A stretch of 64,000 bases of DNA, from positions 6,820,001 through 6,884,000 of the forward strand of contig OY764903.1 in the NCBI GenBank assembly GCA_963668605.1. Direction: 5' to 3'. The first letter of the stretch is position 1; each line of letters opens with the position of its first letter. Positions 44,800 to 52,828 of the stretch are shown in pieces. The position numbers and the translations under genes were made by a program. This DNA is from G963668605 sp963668605. Lineage in GTDB: Bacteria; Acidobacteriota; Terriglobia; Bryobacterales; Bryobacteraceae. The notes under the pieces are model-generated. The model saw only the letters and a program-made list of their open reading frames with translations. It had not been told where the DNA came from and searched no databases.

Positions 44800-47700
44800 C
44801 TAGAACGAATACCGAAGCCCCAGCTCAATGCTCCGCGGCAGATTGATCTGGTCGATTGTGACCCGCCCGAAGGACGGAGATGCGGGATTCGTATCCGGCT
44901 GGCCAAAAATCGGCGTGTTGCTGACATTGAATGCCGATGCCTTCAACTGCAACTTCTGTCGCTCGTGAATCGTGAAGTAGCGAAGAACCGTGGTGTTCAC
45001 CTGGGGAGCGTTGTGACGGCGAATGCTGGGACTGCGTAGTTGCGTCACTCGCAGCGTGTCCGTTGGGCGCTGCACCCAGACGCTCTTGGATGTGTTGAAC
45101 CACTGATTCAGGCTCTGTCCGCTCTCCAGCTTCGGGTCGCCACGCAGATACCAGTCCGGGTAGGGCATCGGCACTCCGGATTGGAAAACGCCCGACCAGT
45201 TGACCTGCCAGCCTCCGGCAATTTGCGAAAGCCACCCCGACTTCAGCCAGCTCTTCCGGCGGCCCAGCGGCAGTTCGTAAATACCGCTGACCACCAGGCG
45301 TTGCGGTACGTCGAATGACACCAGTTCGCGCGAGAGCTTCGAGTTCTGCGGACTCAGATAGGCGACGCTTTCCATGGTTTTTGAATTGGTGTAGGACACC
45401 AGGTAGCTCAGCCCGTGCCGGAACCGTTGCTGGAGTTTGAACTGAAATGCGTTGTACCAACTCGTCCCGAGGCTTTGGTTCTGCATCGTGATCGTCGTGA
45501 ATTGAGGGAACGGAAGCAGCAGATTTCGCCGTTGCGTTGTGGCCTGCTGCCCCCTCGCGGTAGTCGGGGACAATACCTCGTAGAACGGGTTCGGCTGTCC
45601 TTGATTGAGATACGGCGTTCCCAGCGCAAGCTGATCCGCCGGGAGGGCGTTGATGTTCTTGCTGACCTGGATTTCCCTGGTCCGGCTGCCTACGTACGAA
45701 ACCTCCGCCAGGATTCCGGGCCGCAGCTCGTATTGGAACCCCGCCGAGTACTGCCAGACGTTGGGAATGGTTCGCCGCGAATCGTTGAACGTGATGGCAT
45801 CGCCAACCTGTGTCGCCAAGCCGAGGCTGGCGCCTGGCTGCGGCATAAGACCGCTGGGGAAGGGATTCGACAGCAGACGGGCCGCCGTGAACCCGACTGT
45901 GCTCACCTCGGCGTTCGTGGTCTGTGTAAACCCGGTGTTGCCGCCGAATTCCGTGGTGGGAAGATAGGCCCTTCCGAAGCCTCCGCGGAAGACCAGCGGC
46001 CTGGATTGCAGCATCTTGTAAGCTACGCCGAGCCTTGGCTGAATATTGTTCCGGTCCGGATTGAACGCTCCGCGCGGCTGCCCGTTCACTCCGGCAAACA
46101 GCAGTCCCCCGCGCACATCGAAGCCGGGAACCTGGTAAGGGCTGGGTGCGGTCGAATCGAAGCCTCTGTTCTGCGCGTTGTAGCGCTCGACCGGAGGCGA
46201 TTCATAATCCCAACGGAGACCCAGGTTGAGCGTCAGCCGCCGGCTCACCTGCCAGTCGTCCTGAAAGTAGACCACGGGGTAGCGCCATGACAGATAGGGC
46301 GTGGCATTGAGGGTCGCGCTCGCGCCGGACATGTACCCCATCAGGAAAGAAGCTATGGAGTTGCCGGAGTCGGGGTCCGTGATCTGCGGGGTCAGGCTGG
46401 TCCAGCTCCGGGTGAAGTTGAACGTCCCGCTGGCATTGCCGCGCCCGAACTTGGCGTAGTGCAGTAGCCTGAATTCGCCGCCGGACTTCATCGAGTGGTT
46501 GCCTTGCATTCGAGTCAGCCCCGCCTGCACGGTGTAAGTCTCGCTCGGATTCAGGTCCCATTCGCTCTGGCTCAATTGCTGGTAGCCCTGGAATGTGAAG
46601 ATAGGATACTTGTCCGGCATCTGGAGCTGGCTGACGAAATTGGATGGAAGGCCTAGAACGGAAATGTCCTGAGGGGTGAACTTGCTCAGTGCGAAGAAGC
46701 GGTTGAAACCCATGCGCGCGGTCACGACCGTCTGCGGGTTCAGGGTGCCCACGATGTCGAATACCGCGCCATCATTACGGCGCCCGGCCTGAAGCGCGGG
46801 CGCGGCCGGCGAGTCCCACATCCCATGGAAATTCTTCCTGCCTCCATCCCGGTAGTTGTAATTCCATCGCACGTACATTCGCCATGAGCCCGTCAGCGTG
46901 TGGTCGACTCGCGCGATGAAGTTCTGGAAGTCGGAATCGGCCGTGTGCTTCGACGCCAGCCAGTTATTCAGCTGCGTGTTGGCATCGCCCGGGCCGGTGG
47001 GAAGCGGGATGTCCTGCATCACGCGCAGAGCGATGGGCTCCATGCGGTCACGCGGCACCAGGTTCCCCGCGAACGGGTTCCTCAGATTCTGGAGATTGGC
47101 AAGGGTAACAGGCTTCTTGGGGTCAAAATCCGGATTACTGTGCACAGTCAGCGGATCGTAGACTGTAAGTAGATTGCCCGAAGAGGAGAGCGTCTGCGAG
47201 AAGTCGCCCTTTCGCTGTTCGAGTGTGGGAACTGAGCTGAAAACGGGCTGCGGCAGCGTCTCCCGATGCTTCTCGTAGGCGAACATGAAAAAAGTGCGGT
47301 CTTTGCCGCGGTAGATCCTGGGCAACATGACCGGACCGTCGATCTCAAATCCGTATTGATCGAGCACGTGGCCGGCTCGCGGCTGTCCGGTGGCGTTGTT
47401 GACGAACTGATTCGCATCGAACTCGGTCCTTCGCAGGTACTCGTAGACGGCGCCGTGGGGTTTGTTCGTCCCTGGCTTGATGGACACGCTGATGATGCCG
47501 CCCCCGGTGCGTCCGTACTGCGCGTCGTAAGTGTTGGTCTGGACTTTGAATTCCTGCGTCGCTTCTCCCGGCGGAACATATGCAAGGTTGTTGCGCCCGG
47601 TGTTAGCGTTGTTGGACACGCCATCGATCTGATATTCGTTGACGCCGCTGCGGCCGCCGCTGATGGAGAAATCGGCAATCGCGCCGTTATCGAACGGGCG

Positions 47701-48201
47701 CGAGAAGGTCAAATCGCCGGTGTACTGGACGCCCACAGCCAGGTTCATCAACGTGAACGGGTTGTGACCATCCAGGGGCAGGTCCGTGATCTTGCGGCTC
47801 TCCAACACTTGCCCTCGATCAGCGTTGGACACCTCGAGCAGCGGCGCCTCCGCCACAACCGTAACCCGGTCCGAGATCTGACCCACCTGAAGCACCAGAT
47901 CGATGCGGGTGCGATCGTTCACCTGCAGCTCTATGGGCCCGCGCTCGAGTGTTTTGAAGCCTGGGTGTTCCACTTCGACCCTGTAATTACCCGGCTGTAA
48001 GAACGGGATAGAGTAGACTCCTTCGCTGTTTGTCACTGAGCTGACGACGACACCGGTCTCATTATTAATCGCCTGCACCGCGGCGTGAGGAACGGCCGCC
48101 CCAGTGGGATCGGTGACCGTTCCGATCAGGCTGGCCCGGTACTCCTGAGCGCACAATGCGGCAGAGAAGACCATGCCGAGAATCCACCCGCGCGAAGTCA
48201 T
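44800..48201 (-). CDS. Oar-like TonB-dependent receptor
   Basis: 1133 aa from ATG 48201 (GGAG 6 bp upstream), which opens the signal peptide SRGWILGMVFSAALCAQ; the frame is open to 48258. N-domain SLIGTVTDPTGAAVPHAA, plug with DLPLDGHNPFTLMNLAVG and YQIDGVSNNANTG, barrel with VYFQDDWQVSRRLTLNLG, and last strand SIELGLRYSF. Intact. No hydrolase is directly adjacent; IS relics lie on both sides, so former neighbours may be lost. Ligand unknown. Confidence 0.92.
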   Translation of the reverse strand: MTSRGWILGMVFSAALCAQEYRASLIGTVTDPTGAAVPHAAVQAINNETGVVVSSVTNSEGVYSIPFLQPGNYRVEVEHPGFKTLERGPIELQVNDRTRIDLVLQVGQISDRVTVVAEAPLLEVSNADRGQVLESRKITDLPLDGHNPFTLMNLAVGVQYTGDLTFSRPFDNGAIADFSISGGRSGVNEYQIDGVSNNANTGRNNLAYVPPGEATQEFKVQTNTYDAQYGRTGGGIISVSIKPGTNKPHGAVYEYLRRTEFDANQFVNNATGQPRAGHVLDQYGFEIDGPVMLPRIYRGKDRTFFMFAYEKHRETLPQPVFSSVPTLEQRKGDFSQTLSSSGNLLTVYDPLTVHSNPDFDPKKPVTLANLQNLRNPFAGNLVPRDRMEPIALRVMQDIPLPTGPGDANTQLNNWLASKHTADSDFQNFIARVDHTLTGSWRMYVRWNYNYRDGGRKNFHGMWDSPAAPALQAGRRNDGAVFDIVGTLNPQTVVTARMGFNRFFALSKFTPQDISVLGLPSNFVSQLQMPDKYPIFTFQGYQQLSQSEWDLNPSETYTVQAGLTRMQGNHSMKSGGEFRLLHYAKFGRGNASGTFNFTRSWTSLTPQITDPDSGNSIASFLMGYMSGASATLNATPYLSWRYPVVYFQDDWQVSRRLTLNLGLRWDYESPPVERYNAQNRGFDSTAPSPYQVPGFDVRGGLLFAGVNGQPRGAFNPDRNNIQPRLGVAYKMLQSRPLVFRGGFGRAYLPTTEFGGNTGFTQTTNAEVSTVGFTAARLLSNPFPSGLMPQPGASLGLATQVGDAITFNDSRRTIPNVWQYSAGFQYELRPGILAEVSYVGSRTREIQVSKNINALPADQLALGTPYLNQGQPNPFYEVLSPTTARGQQATTQRRNLLLPFPQFTTITMQNQSLGTSWYNAFQFKLQQRFRHGLSYLVSYTNSKTMESVAYLSPQNSKLSRELVSFDVPQRLVVSGIYELPLGRRKSWLKSGWLSQIAGGWQVNWSGVFQSGVPMPYPDWYLRGDPKLESGQSLNQWFNTSKSVWVQRPTDTLRVTQLRSPSIRRHNAPQVNTTVLRYFTIHERQKLQLKASAFNVSNTPIFGQPDTNPASPSFGRVTIDQINLPRSIELGLRYSF

Positions 48202-48421
48202 GCAAGTCTCCGATCTTCGAATCGGTGTAATTCTATTACGAATGTTCCCCGCAAACAATGGGGGCCTCCCGACAGTGTCGTTAACATGTGATCTGTCTGC
48301 ACTGACGCGGAGACGAGCAAGGCTCGGAAGTGATTGAGCAGATCAGCCTGATGCGAGCGATTGGCGATATTGATGAAAGTGTCAGACGGCTCCGACAGGT
48401 TGGATGAATTGGCTGAATAGC

Positions 48422-48838
48422 TGTCCGTGGCGAATTCATTCTTTCTCCGGTTCCTTGGGGCCCGGTCGACGCCCGCGTTTGGGCGAAAACAACACGCGGT
48501 ACTTTCGTTTCCTCAACAGGTTGTGGAGATGGAGCAAGGTGGAAGGTCTCAGTGCGATGGCGGAGCGGAGGATGCGTGCTGGACGCATGAGAAGGGTGAG
48601 CAACCCGGCGACGGCGCGCAGAGTGGGCGCACGCTTGCGGTCGCGATTGAGGATCAACAGTCGATGCCGGATCAGTGCGGATTCGGCAACAACGGAACGG
48701 AGTTCGCCCGGCCCAACCAGTCGGACCACGCTGACGATCAAGTGAACAGATAAAACTAGAAAGTCGCGCATCCCGGCGATGGAATCAATACGTCGCAGCC
48801 CGTGGCATTCAGGCCAAATTGGTAATTCGACATGAACA
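48422..48838 (-). mobile_element. IS derivative D, internally deleted, both ends kept
   Basis: 417 bp on the minus strand. Left inverted repeat at 48823-48838 (reverse complement begins TGTTCATGTCGAATTACC), right repeat at 48422-48437 (TGTCCGTGGCGAATTC), matching the ends of copies A and B. The coding part keeps the transposase N-terminus further than A does (MRDFLVLSVHLIVSVVRLVG, LHLHNLLRKRKYRVLFSPKR), to GRRPGPKEPEKE. It then jumps straight to the right end, so the whole catalytic domain is missing. It abuts a receptor fragment at 48855. Same size class as copy A. Confidence 0.78.
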
Positions 48839-48854
48839 GGTGTGTCGCTGGGCC

Positions 48855-49452
48855 TGAGAACCAACTTGAATGATACCGACCCGCTCCCATACCGGGTCAT
48901 CTCGCCGCAAAATTACCCGCGTCGTTTCAGCGCCGCGGTCCTTTGAGCATTGCAGTTCGGCAAAGGCAAGAAGTTCCTTACGGGCGCCCGAGGCCTTGCG
49001 GGCGTCCTCGCCGGCGGATGGCAACTGAAAGCGATGGGCCAATACCAGAGCGGCGCGCCGTTGGCTTGGGACAAAATCTTTTTCAACGGCGCCATCCACG
49101 ACATTACTCTGCCCCCGACAAGAGAAGCGTGGATCAATGGTTTAACGTGAATGCGGGGATTGTGAAGCTCGGCGGCCAGCAACCAGCGAATAACATTCGC
49201 ACCTTCCCCACCCGGTTCGGCGGTATACGGGCGTCTTCGAGCAATGCCTGGAATTCGTCCGTGATAAAGAATTTCCGCGTTACGAACCGGCTGAAGGCGC
49301 AATTCCGTTTCGAGTTTTACAACATCCTCAACCATACCGAATTCGCCGCCCCGAATGTCACAACGACCAGCACGGTTTTCGGCCAGATCACGTCCACGAT
49401 AGCTAACGCCAATACACGTTGGGCGATACTGGAATTCCAGGCTTTCTTTTAA
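48855..49452 (+). pseudogene. C-terminal fragment of a TonB-dependent receptor
   Basis: Readable receptor sequence starts at the edge of IS derivative D (LPYRVISPQNYPRRFSAAVL), meets a TGA at 48944 where relatives usually have a sense codon, and goes on with LQFGKGKKFLTGARGL and GGWQLKAMGQYQSGAPLAWD. At a run of five C residues near 49110 the frame shifts; one extra C would restore ITLPPDKRSVDQWFN. The remainder reads cleanly (FRVTNRLKAQFRFEFYNILN) to the last strand ending FQAFF. Only the final 200 of about 1,150 residues survive. It precedes a sulfatase gene by 65 bp, suggesting a former receptor-sulfatase pair. Confidence 0.75.
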
Positions 49453-49517
49453 CCGGGCGGTTATGGAACTGAATTTGGGACCTGATATGGCTGATATGGC
49501 TGCTATGGAGGAGTTAC

Positions 49518-51056
49518 ATGGACAAGTTATCCCGCCGCGAGTTTAGCTCTTTGTGGCCGGCGGCTACGGCTGCGTCACGAAGCACGTCCGGCCAAACTCA
49601 AGCGCCGCGCGAGTCAACCGCCGCCGGTTCGACGCGCCGGCCGAACATCGTCCTGATCACGACGGACCACATGCGCGTCGATAACATCGCCGCCAACGGC
49701 GCGCCGCACATGGTGACTCCGGTCTTCGACAGCCTGGTCCAGCGCGGCGTCAGTTTCAGCATGTGCCACACGGTGGGGATCGCTTGTGCTCCCAACCGCG
49801 CTTCACTGTTCACCGGGCGCTATCCGCACTGTCACGGCGTGATGTCCAACGGGATTGAACTTTCCGGGACGGAGGTCACCATCACGCGTGTCTTGCGCGA
49901 TGCCGGATACTACACGGGCCAGTTCGGGAAACTGCACTTCTGGCCTCATTCGGCCCGGAATCACCGGGAATTTCACCCCTGGTTCGATTTCCACCAGATG
50001 CTGTTGTCGGACGAACCCGGCTGCTACGACGACGCCTACGGTCTGTGGCTCAATGCGCAGGGACCTGAAGTCCGCAGGAAGGCCGCCATTCGGATGCCTG
50101 GAGAGGCGCTGAAACACCCGCACCGCCGGGAACGGCCGAAAAAGGGACCCCGGCTGATTCACAACCTGGAAATGTATACGTTCGAAGGCGACGAAAAGAC
50201 TACCCATGCCTATTGGGTCGCCAGCGAGACCGCCGGATTCATCGACGAGTGCTTCCGGACCAGGCCGGAGCAGCCGTTCTTCGTGCATGCTGGTTTCTAT
50301 GCACCGCATCCACCGTTAAATCCGCCGGCATCGCAACTGGCGCGCTATGAAGGCCGCACATTCCCGCCCCGCAAGATTCAATCCACCGAGGTCGACTATG
50401 CTCCCGCCCAGATCGCAAACACGATGCGCGCGCTGGGACGAATCCCGGAAAATATTTGGACCGACTACCGGCGCCACTTTTACGCCATGGTGTCCGAGGT
50501 CGACCGTAACGTCGGCCGGATTATCGACACCGTCGCCAAGGCCGGTCAACTCGACAATACGGTTTTCATCCTGACTTGCGACCATGGCGACTATCTGGGA
50601 GATCATAATCTAAACTTGAAGGGCGCCCATCCCTATGAAGGCGATCGAATCATTCCCCTGGTTTTCGCGGGACCCGGAATTCCGCAGGGACAGCGTTGCA
50701 GCGCTCTTTGCGAAATCCTGGACGTGATGCCTACCGTACTCGATATGCTCGGCATACCGCAAACCCGGGGAAATCAGGGCATTTCGTTACTCCCCGCGAT
50801 GCACCGTGGCAAGGCGCGGGACATTCTGTTCATGGAGGGATTCGCGAACCAGATCATCCAAACACCGGAAGCGTTGTACAGCTACTGGAAAAACGGGCAG
50901 GAAATGTTGTTCGATCTCCAGCAAGATCCGGATCAGTTCCGCAATCTTACGCAGGTTACCAGCGCGAAGCCCCTGCTGGACGAAATGAGGACCCGGCTCC
51001 TGCGCCGCAATATGGAATTGGTCGATCCGTTACCATTCCCCGTGGCGACCTACTAA
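49518..51056 (+). CDS. Tat-secreted sulfatase (S1 type)
   Basis: 512 aa, GGAGGAG 5 bp before the ATG. MDKLSRREFSSLWPAATAA is a twin-arginine signal. First metal site LITTDHMR, active-site motif CAPNRASLFTG with Cys90, GQFGKLHFWPH, then HAGFYAPHPPL and ILTCDHGDYLGDHNL (second metal site). The C-terminal part NGQEMLFDLQQDPDQFRNL is the usual end domain. Complete. Located after a broken receptor and before scraps of an oxidoreductase gene, so its original operon has decayed around it. Substrate unknown. Confidence 0.93.
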   Translation: MDKLSRREFSSLWPAATAASRSTSGQTQAPRESTAAGSTRRPNIVLITTDHMRVDNIAANGAPHMVTPVFDSLVQRGVSFSMCHTVGIACAPNRASLFTGRYPHCHGVMSNGIELSGTEVTITRVLRDAGYYTGQFGKLHFWPHSARNHREFHPWFDFHQMLLSDEPGCYDDAYGLWLNAQGPEVRRKAAIRMPGEALKHPHRRERPKKGPRLIHNLEMYTFEGDEKTTHAYWVASETAGFIDECFRTRPEQPFFVHAGFYAPHPPLNPPASQLARYEGRTFPPRKIQSTEVDYAPAQIANTMRALGRIPENIWTDYRRHFYAMVSEVDRNVGRIIDTVAKAGQLDNTVFILTCDHGDYLGDHNLNLKGAHPYEGDRIIPLVFAGPGIPQGQRCSALCEILDVMPTVLDMLGIPQTRGNQGISLLPAMHRGKARDILFMEGFANQIIQTPEALYSYWKNGQEMLFDLQQDPDQFRNLTQVTSAKPLLDEMRTRLLRRNMELVDPLPFPVATY

Positions 51057-51113
51057 GCCGGTGTCAGGAGACCGGAGCCAGTACTGGGAACGGAGCATAT
51101 AAAGGAATTGCCC

Positions 51114-51179
51114 ATGGACAAAACATTCTTGAATTGGAGAAATTTCGCGGGCGCGGGCGTTGCCGCCGATGTTTTTCAG
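51114..51179 (+). pseudogene. 5' scrap of a secreted oxidoreductase-like gene
   Basis: ATG 51114 follows AAGGAA by 6-7 bp and reads MDKTFLNWRNFAGAGVAADV, the look of a twin-arginine leader in which the first Arg has become Trp (TGG from CGG). After about 22 codons the sequence matches, on the opposite strand, the C-terminus of a Gfo/Idh/MocA protein. The start is therefore joined head-on to an inverted segment and encodes no sensible protein beyond this point. Confidence 0.45.
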
Positions 51180-51299
51180 ATCCCAACCGCGGCGGTATTC
51201 GCGGCGGACGTACTGGTTGCCTTCGCGGCAATTGGTGATGCGGAACGCCTTGGGGTCCCACTCGATGCGGTGTCCCATGCGCAGCGCGATGTTGCCTAA
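51172..51299 (-). pseudogene. Gfo/Idh/MocA oxidoreductase C-terminal fragment
   Basis: The minus-strand frame reads LGNIALRMGHRIEWDPKAFR, then ITNCREGNQYVRREYRRGWD. This is the standard end of exported Gfo/Idh/MocA proteins, compare LANISHRLGKRLPFDPQTM near the end of the protein at 17552-18862. The upstream side is cut at 51299 by the left end of the IS200 element. The downstream side runs into the oppositely oriented leader at 51114-51179. Confidence 0.6.
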
Positions 51300-51300
51300 A

Positions 51301-51960
51301 CCAATAGGGAGATCCCCCGGCTTTGCCGGGGCGGCAGTAGAGGTTTGACATTTCCGGGAGTCCATCGCGGAAACTACCAGACGTGAGCCGCCAAGCACAC
51401 GAAAGGAATTTCCACGATGGGCGATTTCGAAAATTTAAGCCATACCAGGTGGGACTGTAAATTCCACGTAGTATTCATTCCAAAGTATCGCAAGAAAGTT
51501 CTATATGGGAATCTACGGCGACATCTTGGGGAGGTGTTGGACCGGTTGGTGGAGCAGAAGGAAAGCCGGATTGAAGAAGGGCACTTGATGAGCGATCAGG
51601 TGTAGATGTTGATCGCGATCCCGCCGAAATGCGCGGTTTCGCGGGTCATTGGCTTCATCAAGGAGAAGAGCGCGATCCACATTGCGCGGGTGTATGGAGA
51701 AAGGCAGCGGAATTACGTCGGTCAGAGCTTTTGGGCGCAAGGATATTTTGTATCCACGGTCGTGCGAGACGAAGCTGTCATCCGGGCCTACATTCGAGAT
51801 CAAGAGAAGGAGGACCAACGTCTACAACAGTTGAAGTTGGGGGATTGATCAGCCACCGTGAAGGTGGCCAACAAAAATTGGGGCCGCGTTAGCGCCCCCC
51901 TCTAGCCGCTTTGAGTGGCTCACAATATAAGGCCCCCGGCTCTGCCATGGGATACTTACT
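51301..51960 (+). mobile_element. IS200/IS605-type element with end hairpins, decayed
   Basis: Left end hairpin CCCCGG-CTTTG-CCGGGG near 51314-51332; at the right a related sequence (GGCCCCCGGCTCTGCC, about 51931-51946) whose second arm is eroded. Inside lies a tnpA-type gene (51417-51848) followed by further small hairpins (CCACC-GTGAA-GGTGG near 51855). No tnpB. The element cuts the oxidoreductase fragment on its left and ends about 10 bp before the marR promoter region. Confidence 0.6.
51417..51848 (+). pseudogene. IS200-type transposase (TnpA) with destroyed HUH motif
   Basis: A single frame of 144 codons interrupted by TAG at 51603-51605. N-terminal part GDFENLSHTRWDCKFHVVFI and PKYRKKVLYGNLRRHLGEVL; C-terminal part PPKCAVSRVIGFIKEKSAIH, RNYVGQSFWAQGYFVSTVVR and AYIRDQEKEDQRL, where Tyr is the usual nucleophile. 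Relatives have SDHVHMLIAIPPK in the middle; here it is SDQV-stop-MLIAIPPK. Both metal-binding histidines are therefore gone: one changed to Gln (CAC to CAG), the other to amber (CAC to TAG). Everything else is well conserved, so the loss is recent. Inactive. Confidence 0.8.
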
Positions 51961-51963
51961 TGA

Positions 51964-51998
51964 CATAGTCAATGACCTATGCAAGTTTAGTGACTATG
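51964..51998. promoter_or_regulatory. Inverted repeat at the marR start, probable autoregulatory operator
   Basis: CATAGTCA (51964-51971) and TGACTATG (51991-51998) are a perfect 8-bp inverted repeat with 19 bp between. TTGACA at 51960-51965 could be a -35 box. The right arm includes the ATG at 51996 of the MarR gene. A repressor bound here would block both transcription and access to the start, the usual autoregulation of MarR proteins. Confidence 0.5.
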
Positions 51999-52460
51999 AG
52001 TGCTTCGAAAACGAGCGGCATCGAGGATCTGCGCCACAAGGGCGACGAACCCCACCTCTTGCGTGAAATCCTCCGGACCCAACAGGCGCTTATGGCCGGG
52101 TTCTCGCGGCAGGTCGGGATGCCGGCGTCGCGATTAGCCCTAATGCGCTCGTTGGCCAGCGCCGGGGAGGACGTCGGCGTCTTGGATCTCGCGCGCCAAC
52201 TCGGGATCAATGCCTCGGCAGTCACGCGGCAGCTCAAGGAGATGGAGGGCGAGGGACTCGCCCGGCGCCGCGCGGATCCGAAGGATGGCCGGCGCAGCTA
52301 TGTGAGGCTGTCGCCGAAGGGACTCAGGCTCTTCGAGGAGATCCACGAGCGCAGCCACGAGTTCGAGCGGTCCCTGTTGTCGGTCATCAGCACCGAGGAG
52401 ATGGTAGTCGCGGCGACGGTTCTCGCGAAGGTACGCACCTTCATTCTAGGTCTCCGTTGA
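51996..52460 (+). CDS. MarR-family transcriptional regulator
   Basis: 154 aa from ATG 51996; an ATG at 51972 would add eight residues. Winged helix: MPASRLALMRSLASAGEDVG, then LARQLGINASAVTRQLKEME (recognition helix) and RRRADPKDGRRSYVRLSPKG (wing), followed by a C-terminal dimerisation helix (FERSLLSVISTEEMVVAATV). MarR proteins are small-molecule-sensing repressors. It is 20 bp upstream of the membrane protein gene and probably controls the three-gene unit through the inverted repeat at 51964-51998. The inducer cannot be read from sequence. Neither start has a clear ribosome-binding site. Confidence 0.9.
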   Translation: MSASKTSGIEDLRHKGDEPHLLREILRTQQALMAGFSRQVGMPASRLALMRSLASAGEDVGVLDLARQLGINASAVTRQLKEMEGEGLARRRADPKDGRRSYVRLSPKGLRLFEEIHERSHEFERSLLSVISTEEMVVAATVLAKVRTFILGLR

Positions 52461-52480
52461 GACGAGAAAGGAGCCGGTCT

Positions 52481-52828
52481 ATGGACAAGACAATAAGGAA
52501 GTTCAATACCCGCGCGTTCGTGGCCCTTATGATCGCATTCAGCGGGTTCGGACTGCCCGTCACCGGTGCAGCCAACCACGTTTACGGTTTCCTGCCGCCA
52601 AGCGTGGCGCGGCACGCCTGGATGTCCGCACACAACATTCTCGGTCTTTTGTTCATGATGTTCTCGATCTGGCACATCGTGCTCAACCGACGCGTGTTGT
52701 GGCGTCCCATCAGGGCGGTGGCTGCACCTGTCCTCGCTGTGAACCGCGAGGCCATCTCCGCGACCGTTGTCGTGGCGCTTCTTCTCTTCCTGTTCGTCGG
52801 CCACGCATTCCATGTTGGAGGACAATGA
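52481..52828 (+). CDS. Small membrane protein, DUF4405-like
   Basis: 115 aa; AAGGAG 8 bp before the ATG at 52481. Three likely membrane segments: AFVALMIAFSGFGLPVTG, ILGLLFMMFSIWHIVLN and ATVVVALLLFLFVGHAF. Histidines stand at the membrane edges (NHVYG, ARHAWMSAHN, WHIVLN, GHAFHVGG). That layout suits haem or quinone binding in cytochrome b561-like DUF4405 proteins, whose function is not established. It overlaps the methyltransferase gene by 4 bp (ATGA), so the two are translationally coupled. Confidence 0.75.
   Translation: MDKTIRKFNTRAFVALMIAFSGFGLPVTGAANHVYGFLPPSVARHAWMSAHNILGLLFMMFSIWHIVLNRRVLWRPIRAVAAPVLAVNREAISATVVVALLLFLFVGHAFHVGGQ

Noticed and set aside
49478..49510. Short tandem GATATGGCT repeat before the sulfatase start
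   Set aside because: Only two copies; no reason to treat it as regulatory or as a repeat family.
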